Assembly (NCBI RefSeq): GCF_004005995.1
Contig: NZ_CP034767.1
Span: forward strand, 2,046,001-2,110,000
Length of the DNA stretch: 64,000 nt
From: Devosia sp. 1566
GTDB lineage: Bacteria > Pseudomonadota > Alphaproteobacteria > Rhizobiales > Devosiaceae
Reading direction: 5' to 3'
Shown in pieces: positions 59,174 to 64,000 of this stretch. Position numbers and translations under genes: made by a program. A model generated the notes under the pieces. The model worked only from the letters and a program-made list of their open reading frames with translations, was not told the DNA's origin and did no database searches. Position 1 is the first letter of the stretch. Every line of letters starts with the position of its first letter.

Positions 59174-59618
59174 TCCGCGGCCCCAGGGCCTGAGCCATCT
59201 GACCTTCATCGTGGCCGACCTGGACCGGATGGAAACCGTTCTCACCCAGGTGCTCGGGGCGAGAAAGATCTACGACAGCGGCAGCACGACGTTTTCACTC
59301 TCGCCCGAGCGCTTCTTCCTGCTGGGCGATGACGAACTCTGGATCGCCATCATGCAGGGCGAGCCCCTGCCCGCCCGCAGTTACAATCATGTCGCCTTCA
59401 AGATCGCGGAAGCCGACCTCGAGCTTTACCGCGAGCGCATCCTCTCACTTGGCCTCGAGCTGCGCGAGAGTCGCCCCCGCCTTGCTGAAGAAGGCCGATC
59501 GCTTTATTTCCACGATCACGACAATCACCTGTTCGAACTTCATACCGGAACGCTGTCGGAACGCCTGACGCGCTACCGGGCCGTGCCGCCCGCTCAAACT
59601 CAAGGTCCAGATCAATGA
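59166..59618 (+). CDS. fosX: FosX-like fosfomycin-modifying VOC enzyme
   Basis: A 150-residue glyoxalase/VOC-fold protein matching Listeria FosX along the whole length. [18 protein letters not shown] gives the first metal histidine (H11), [14 protein letters not shown] the glutamate equivalent to the general base E44 of Listeria FosX (here E48), YNHVAFKI the second histidine, and [15 protein letters not shown] the metal glutamate. FosX adds water to the fosfomycin epoxide in a Mn-dependent way. The GTG at 59166 is the only plausible start and overlaps rpe by 8 bp; the stop overlaps purB (ATGA). Being inside a housekeeping operon suggests an old resident gene, perhaps with a metabolic substrate. 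Confidence 0.87.
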   Translation: MSDPRPQGLSHLTFIVADLDRMETVLTQVLGARKIYDSGSTTFSLSPERFFLLGDDELWIAIMQGEPLPARSYNHVAFKIAEADLELYRERILSLGLELRESRPRLAEEGRSLYFHDHDNHLFELHTGTLSERLTRYRAVPPAQTQGPDQ

Positions 59619-60952
59619 TCCCTCGCTATTCCCGTCCCGAAATGGTCGCCATCTGGTCCGCCGAAACGCGCTTTTCCATCTGGTTTGAGATCGAGGCGCA
59701 CGCGACCACCAAGCTCGCTGAACTTGGCGTCGTGCCCAAGGAAGCCGCCCAGCGCATCTGGGACGTGATGAATGCCCGCAAGGCCGAGCATGGCGATTAC
59801 GCCTTCGACGTCGCCCGGATCGATGAAATCGAGCGCACCACCAAGCACGACGTCATCGCTTTCCTCACCCACCTCTCCGAGATTGTCGGCCCCGAAGCCC
59901 GCTTCGTGCATCAGGGTATGACCTCGTCCGATATCCTCGACACAACGCTCTCGGTCCAGCTTGCCCGCGCCGCCGACCTGCTGATCGCCGATGTCGACGC
60001 GCTTTTGGCCGCCCTCAAGCGCCGCGCCCTTGAGCACAAGCACACCATAACCATCGGCCGCTCGCACGGCATCCACGCCGAACCCACGACCTTCGGCGTC
60101 AAGCTGGCCGAAGCTTATGCCGAATTCACCCGTAACCGGCAGCGTCTCGTTCACGCCCGCGAGGAGATCGCCACGGCCGCCATTTCGGGCGCGATCGGCA
60201 CCTTCGCCAATATCGATCCCTCGGTTGAGCAATATGTCGCCGACAAACTCGGCCTCGCTATCGAGCCGGTGTCCACCCAGGTGATTCCGCGTGACCGCCA
60301 CGCCATGTTCTTCGCGACCTTGGGCGTCGTCGCCTCCTCGATCGAACGGGTCGCCGTCGAGATCCGGCATCTCCAGCGCACCGAAGTGCTCGAGGCAGAG
60401 GAATATTTCTCGCCGGGCCAGAAGGGCTCCTCGGCCATGCCGCACAAGCGCAATCCGGTGCTGACCGAGAACCTGACCGGTCTTGCCCGACTGGTGCGCG
60501 GCATGGTCACCCCCGCGCTCGAAAACGTCGCCCTCTGGCATGAGCGCGACATTTCGCACTCCTCGGTCGAGCGCATGATTGGCCCTGACGCTACCGTCAC
60601 CCTCGATTTTGCCCTCGCACGCCTCACCGGCGTCATCGACAAGCTTGTGGTCTATCCCGAGAATATGCGCCGCAATCTCGACCTGCTCGGCGGCCTGCAT
60701 AACTCCCAGCGCGTGCTGCTGGCCCTCACCCAGGCCGGCTACTCGCGCGAGGACAGCTATGCCGCCGTCCAGCGCAACGCCATGCAGGTCTGGGAAATGC
60801 GGGGCGACCGCACCGGGCAGTTTGCACGCAACCTAAAGGCCGACCCGGCCGTCTCCCTGTCTGACGAGCAGATCGACGCCATGTTTGACGATGCCTATCA
60901 CCTCAAGCATGTCGACACGATCTTTGCCCGGGTATTTGGGGAAACGGCATGA
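59615..60952 (+). CDS. purB: Adenylosuccinate lyase
   Basis: A 445-residue enzyme of the fumarase/aspartase superfamily that splits SAICAR and adenylosuccinate in purine synthesis. It begins [26 protein letters not shown]. The conserved HQGMTSSDILDT, GRSHGIHAEPTTFG (catalytic histidine) and signature GQKGSSAMPHKRNP (flexible serine loop) are intact. WHERDISHSSVERM follows. It starts inside the fosX stop and ends in an ATGA overlap with the next gene, showing tight coupling. Confidence 0.97.
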   Translation: MIPRYSRPEMVAIWSAETRFSIWFEIEAHATTKLAELGVVPKEAAQRIWDVMNARKAEHGDYAFDVARIDEIERTTKHDVIAFLTHLSEIVGPEARFVHQGMTSSDILDTTLSVQLARAADLLIADVDALLAALKRRALEHKHTITIGRSHGIHAEPTTFGVKLAEAYAEFTRNRQRLVHAREEIATAAISGAIGTFANIDPSVEQYVADKLGLAIEPVSTQVIPRDRHAMFFATLGVVASSIERVAVEIRHLQRTEVLEAEEYFSPGQKGSSAMPHKRNPVLTENLTGLARLVRGMVTPALENVALWHERDISHSSVERMIGPDATVTLDFALARLTGVIDKLVVYPENMRRNLDLLGGLHNSQRVLLALTQAGYSREDSYAAVQRNAMQVWEMRGDRTGQFARNLKADPAVSLSDEQIDAMFDDAYHLKHVDTIFARVFGETA

Positions 60953-61506
60953 AGCTGTCCGAAGCTGACATTCTGATCATTCCGGGCCTGGGCGGCTCCC
61001 CGTCCGGTCACTGGCAGCAACGCTGGGCCGAGCGCATGGCCAATGCCGCCATTGTCGAGCAAGCCGATTGGGACGAGCCTGACCCCGACGACTGGATTTC
61101 GACGATCGAGCAGGCCGTGTTGATGGCGACCCGGCCCGTTGTGCTGGTTGCCCATTCCCTGGGCGTGCTTGCCGCCGTGGGCGCTGCCGGCCGCTTGACC
61201 GACACCAAGGTGCGCGGCGCCTTCCTCGTAGCGCCGCCCGATGTCGAACTGCATCCCGATGCGCCCGAAGCGGCGATTGCCTTCCGCCCGATCCCGCGCG
61301 ACCCGCTGCCCTTCCCCTCGCTGATGGTTGCGTCCACCAACGACCCCTATTGCACGGTCGAGCGCGCCGTGGAGTTCTCGACCTGCTGGGGCTCGGAATT
61401 TCACGAAGCAGGCGAAGCGGGTCACATCAACCTCGACTCGGGGCATGGCCCCTGGCCTGAGGGGCTTTTGATGTTCACCCGCCTGATGCAGCGCATCCGC
61501 CAATAA
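60949..61506 (+). CDS. RBBP9/YdeN-family serine hydrolase
   Basis: A 185-residue small alpha/beta hydrolase: DILIIPGLGGSPSGHWQQRW at the oxyanion strand, LVAHSLGVLAAVGAAG at the nucleophile, VASTNDPYC holding the Asp and GHINLDSGHGPWPEG holding the His. The triad of the DUF/RBBP9 family (PF06821) is complete. The substrate is not known. It is the last gene of the rpe-fosX-purB operon, coupled to purB in ATGA, and is followed by a bidirectional terminator. Confidence 0.88.
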   Translation: MKLSEADILIIPGLGGSPSGHWQQRWAERMANAAIVEQADWDEPDPDDWISTIEQAVLMATRPVVLVAHSLGVLAAVGAAGRLTDTKVRGAFLVAPPDVELHPDAPEAAIAFRPIPRDPLPFPSLMVASTNDPYCTVERAVEFSTCWGSEFHEAGEAGHINLDSGHGPWPEGLLMFTRLMQRIRQ

Positions 61507-61533
61507 AAAGCCCGCGGACATGATCCGCGGGTT
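61505..61533. terminator. Bidirectional terminator between the hydrolase and DUF1476 genes
   Basis: CCCGCGGA (61511-61518) and TCCGCGGG (61524-61531) form a perfect stem around CATGA. On the minus strand it runs into CTTTTTATT, an excellent T-tract for the DUF1476 gene; on the plus strand only TTCT follows. Confidence 0.85.
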
Positions 61534-61556
61534 CTCCGTTAAACAGCTAAGCCAGT

Positions 61557-61880
61557 TCAGCCCTCGGCTGCAATCTGCTCGCTGGCCGTCTGCTTGAGCT
61601 GGGCCATCTTCTGGCGAATCACGTCGTCACCAATGTTCAGCCCCTTGGCCTTGAGGTCGCCCGACACTTTGCGGAACACGTCCTCGTCGCCCGCTTCGGC
61701 GAAATCGGCCGCGACCACTTCCGCCGCATAGCTCTTGGCTTCATCCGCGGGCAGACTCATCAGTTCCGCCGCCCAGATACCCAGCAACTTGTTGCGGCGC
61801 GCTTCTGCCTTGAACTGCTTTTCAGCGTCAAAGGCGAACTTGGTTTCCTCGCCCCGCCGACGATCTTCGAATCCGCTCAT
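61557..61880 (-). CDS. F1Fo-ATPase inhibitor zeta subunit (DUF1476)
   Basis: A 107-residue helical protein: SGFEDRRRGEETKFAFDAEKQFKAEARRNKLLGIWAAELM is the DUF1476 signature, followed by a helical region rich in Ala, Asp and Lys. In Paracoccus this family is the zeta subunit, which blocks ATP hydrolysis by inserting its N-terminal helix into F1. It is essentially alphaproteobacterial. The ATG at 61880 gives the conserved start; it is divergent from purC, its usual neighbour in Rhizobiales. Confidence 0.9.
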   Translation of the reverse strand: MSGFEDRRRGEETKFAFDAEKQFKAEARRNKLLGIWAAELMSLPADEAKSYAAEVVAADFAEAGDEDVFRKVSGDLKAKGLNIGDDVIRQKMAQLKQTASEQIAAEG

Positions 61881-62111
61881 GCAACACTCCGATTGCTTGG
61901 CCGGCCCTCCCTTTGGGGCGGCTTTCCGCCCCGACATAGGGCGTCGGCGCGGTCAAATCAACGCTTGCCCCCATGCTGCACCAATCCACCTGCGGCCTGC
62001 CGACACCGCAGCCCACAGGTGGCTGACTCGAAATAGCTTGCATTTTTGCGCGGTTCTGGCGCATGAAGCGGCCCATTCCTCCCCTTCCCCTTCATCGCTA
62101 TTGGACCCCTC

Positions 62112-62876
62112 ATGACCCGTCGGCGCAGAATCTATGAAGGCAAGGCCAAGATTCTTTTCGAAGGCCCCGAGCCCGGGACCCTGGTTCAGTATTTCAAGGA
62201 CGATGCCACCGCTGGCAATGGCGCCAAGCACGACGTCATTGACGGCAAGGGCGTGCTGAACAACCGCATCAGCGAGTTCATCTTCACCAAGCTCAATGGC
62301 CTTGGCATTCCCACGCACTTCCTTCGCCGCATCAACATGCGCGAACAGCTGATCAAGGAAGTCGAGATCATCCCGCTCGAGATCATCGTGCGCAACTACG
62401 CCGCTGGCTCGCTGGTCAAGCGTCTCGGCCTTGAGCCCGGCACGCAGCTGCCCCGTTCCATCATCGAGTTCTGCTACAAGGACGACGCCCTGGGCGACCC
62501 CATGGTCTCTGAAGAGCACATCACGGCTTTTGGCTGGGCCACCCCCGCCGAGCTCGACGACATCATGTCGCTCGCGATCCGCGTCAACGACTTCCTGACC
62601 GGTCTTTTCATGGGCGTCGGCATCCAGCTGGTCGATTTCAAGATCGAGTGCGGTCGTCTCTATGAAGGCGACATGATGCGCATCGTTCTGGCCGACGAGA
62701 TTTCGCCCGATAGCTGCCGTCTCTGGGACATCAAGACCCGCAACAAGCTCGACAAGGATCGCTTCCGCGAAGACCTTGGCGGCCTCGTCGAGTCGTACCG
62801 GGAAGTAGCGCAGCGTCTCGGCATCTTGGTGGAAACCGAGAATGCGCTGACCACCGGCCCTCGGCTGGTCCAGTAA
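62112..62876 (+). CDS. purC: SAICAR synthetase (phosphoribosylaminoimidazole-succinocarboxamide synthase)
   Basis: A 254-residue ATP-dependent ligase that joins CAIR and aspartate in purine synthesis. Typical stretches are [99 protein letters not shown] and [11 protein letters not shown], all of the short bacterial form. purS follows after 21 bp, so the two are cotranscribed. Confidence 0.97.
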   Translation: MTRRRRIYEGKAKILFEGPEPGTLVQYFKDDATAGNGAKHDVIDGKGVLNNRISEFIFTKLNGLGIPTHFLRRINMREQLIKEVEIIPLEIIVRNYAAGSLVKRLGLEPGTQLPRSIIEFCYKDDALGDPMVSEEHITAFGWATPAELDDIMSLAIRVNDFLTGLFMGVGIQLVDFKIECGRLYEGDMMRIVLADEISPDSCRLWDIKTRNKLDKDRFREDLGGLVESYREVAQRLGILVETENALTTGPRLVQ

Positions 62877-62897
62877 CTACTCGTTTAGGACAACACC

Positions 62898-63140
62898 ATG
62901 AAAGCCCGCGTCACCGTTACGCTCAAGCCAGGCGTCCTCGACCCGCAAGGTCAGGCAATTGAAGGATCTTTGGCCAGCCTGGGCTTTGCAGGTGTTGCAT
63001 CTGTGCGACAGGGCAAGGTGTTTGATATCGAGCTGCACGGAACCGAGGAGTCGGACGTGCGTTTTCAGATCAACAGCATGTGTGAACGCCTGCTGGCGAA
63101 CACCGTGATCGAAAACTACGCCGTCGAAATTCTCGATTAA
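62898..63140 (+). CDS. purS: Phosphoribosylformylglycinamidine synthase subunit PurS
   Basis: An 80-residue PurS: KARVTVTLKPGVLDPQGQAI, SLGFAGVASVRQGKVFDIEL and CERLLANTVIENYAVEI. It is the small structural subunit that holds PurQ and PurL together in the three-part FGAM synthase. In many Rhizobiales purQ follows directly; here it does not, and the next genes are unrelated. The rest of the complex must lie elsewhere. Confidence 0.95.
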   Translation: MKARVTVTLKPGVLDPQGQAIEGSLASLGFAGVASVRQGKVFDIELHGTEESDVRFQINSMCERLLANTVIENYAVEILD

Positions 63141-63197
63141 CGCCTTTGTTGTATTTTTATATTCGCGCCGTTCTTGGGGGCGCAGGACCATATTGCC

Positions 63198-63281
63198 ATG
63201 CTTAAAACCGTTTCCCTCTCGGTCATGTTCTTCGCCACTCTCGGCCTGATGTTTGCGGCCTACGCTTCGGTTCCGGTCTGA
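63198..63281 (+). CDS. Possible 27-residue hydrophobic peptide
   Basis: ATG at 63198 to TGA at 63279-63281 encodes a basic start (MLKTVS) and one hydrophobic run (LSVMFFATLGLMFAAYAS). AGGA lies 11 bases upstream, further than ideal. It is in the right place for a one-segment small membrane protein, but random occurrence is possible. Nothing is known of it. Confidence 0.35.
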   Translation: MLKTVSLSVMFFATLGLMFAAYASVPV

Positions 63282-63416
63282 AGCTCCCAAGCGTCCCGGC
63301 CCGTTCACCTGCCCTTCACCGGAGCAGCTGACAGCGCGTTAATCTTGTTCCAAGCTCAAGCGTCACTTCACCTCCGTTCAACCCTATAAGGGGCTCGAAC
63401 TGGCGCGGAGTGAACC

Positions 63417-64000
63417 ATGAGCGAGAGCAAGCAACGCCTGGATTGGGTCGATACTGCCAAAGGCATTTCGATCCTTTTGGTGGTGATGATGCACTCGGCG
63501 ATCGGGGTCGGTGAAGTCACCAACCAGGTCAGCTATCTGCATTGGATCATTGCTTGGGCCTCGCCATTCCGTATGCCCGAGTTCTTCTTGATCTCGGGCC
63601 TATTCCTTTCTCAGGTCATTGATCGCGACTGGCGGCGCTATGCCGACCGGCGTGTGGTCCATTATCTTTACTTTTACGCGCTCTGGGCCGTGATCCACCT
63701 CCTGTTCAAGGAAGCGGTTGGCGCCGGCCATCCGGTTACGGCCATGACCCATATGCTCTGGGCCATTGTCGAGCCCTATGGCGTGCTGTGGTTCATTTAC
63801 ATGCTCGCCGCCTTCAGCGCCGTGGCCAAGCTACTCCACAACGCCAGGGCGCCCCATTGGCTTGTGCTCATCGGCGCCGCTCTGCTCCAACTCGTCCATG
63901 TTCAGACCGGCTGGTATCTGCTCGACCAGTTCGCTGAGCACTTCATCTATTTCTATTCCGGCTACGTCTTCGCACCGGTCGTGTTCCGGCTGGTTGCCTG
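63417..64000 (+). CDS. Acyltransferase family 3 membrane protein, N-terminal part (runs off the right edge)
   Basis: From the ATG at 63417 (GGAG six bases upstream) the frame stays open to the window end, about 194 residues. It starts KQRLDWVDTAKGISILLVVMMHSAI, the opening of Acyl_transf_3 proteins (R-x-x-W-x-D-x-x-K-G, with the conserved His in MMHS), and continues FRMPEFFLISGLFLSQV with further hydrophobic segments. Members O-acetylate or succinylate polysaccharides and lipids. The missing C-terminus prevents a closer call. Confidence 0.85.
   Translation, partial: MSESKQRLDWVDTAKGISILLVVMMHSAIGVGEVTNQVSYLHWIIAWASPFRMPEFFLISGLFLSQVIDRDWRRYADRRVVHYLYFYALWAVIHLLFKEAVGAGHPVTAMTHMLWAIVEPYGVLWFIYMLAAFSAVAKLLHNARAPHWLVLIGAALLQLVHVQTGWYLLDQFAEHFIYFYSGYVFAPVVFRLVA

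Noticed and set aside
1..64000. CRISPR arrays, insertion sequences, integrases, prophage or att sites
   Set aside because: I saw no regularly spaced repeats, no transposase or integrase motifs, and the only tRNA gene (54378-54463) has no flanking direct repeat or phage gene.

Overview
The window looks like a chromosomal segment of an alphaproteobacterium of the Hyphomicrobiales (Rhizobiales). It is GC-rich and carries several order-typical markers: an ATPase zeta (DUF1476) gene beside purC, a DUF3126 gene behind cysE, a zf-CHCC protein, a BTLCP-type cysteine protease, and ExoY/ExoF/ExoD-like polysaccharide proteins. Devosiaceae (Devosia or a relative) is my best guess. That is inference from gene content and was not computed.

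Region 1 (1-23.4 kb) is a surface-polysaccharide (EPS/capsule-like) cluster of the Wzx/Wzy type in several short, alternately oriented operons. It holds glycosyltransferases (1, 448, 1335, 7678), an O-antigen-ligase/polymerase-like membrane protein (2573), an FkbM methyltransferase (4230), a secreted beta-helix/RTX protein (5568), wecG-wecC and convergent wecB for UDP-ManNAcA use and synthesis, an ExoY-like initiating sugar transferase (11424), an ExoF-like export protein (12124), a Wzz/GNVR co-polymerase (13598) and a kinase-like ATPase with a damaged nucleotide site (15175). A tightly overlapping six-gene sugar operon follows (16341-21836): two hexapeptide acyltransferases, a Gfo/Idh dehydrogenase, two DegT aminotransferases and an SDR epimerase. 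A convergent Wzx-like flippase closes the cluster.

Region 2 (23.4-26 kb) is an AT-richer intergenic stretch of about 900 bp followed by two regulators: a LuxR-type protein with a degenerate receiver and a BTAD/SARP-like protein. Both are plausible regulators of the cluster. A CTAG-centred motif recurs in the gaps of regions 1 and 2.

Region 3 (26-46.5 kb) is mixed metabolism, stress and envelope: lhgO, an SRAP protein, MFS transporters, a quinone-reductase-like flavoprotein, a DEDDh exonuclease, an MscS-type channel, uvsE, a SleB-like lipoprotein, an exoD-like gene without a normal start codon, a GT2, a LapG-like protease, cysE, and several small membrane proteins.

Region 4 (46.5-64 kb) is largely housekeeping: gluconate use (gnd, SDR, gntK), a SulP transporter, a CYTH/CHAD pair, rluA, a ridA-family gene, tRNA-Leu(TAA), gpt, a CinA-like gene, map-radC, ccdA, an rpe-fosX-purB-hydrolase operon, ATPase zeta, purC-purS, and a truncated acyltransferase at the right edge. 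I saw no rRNA, insertion sequence, integrase, prophage or CRISPR array.
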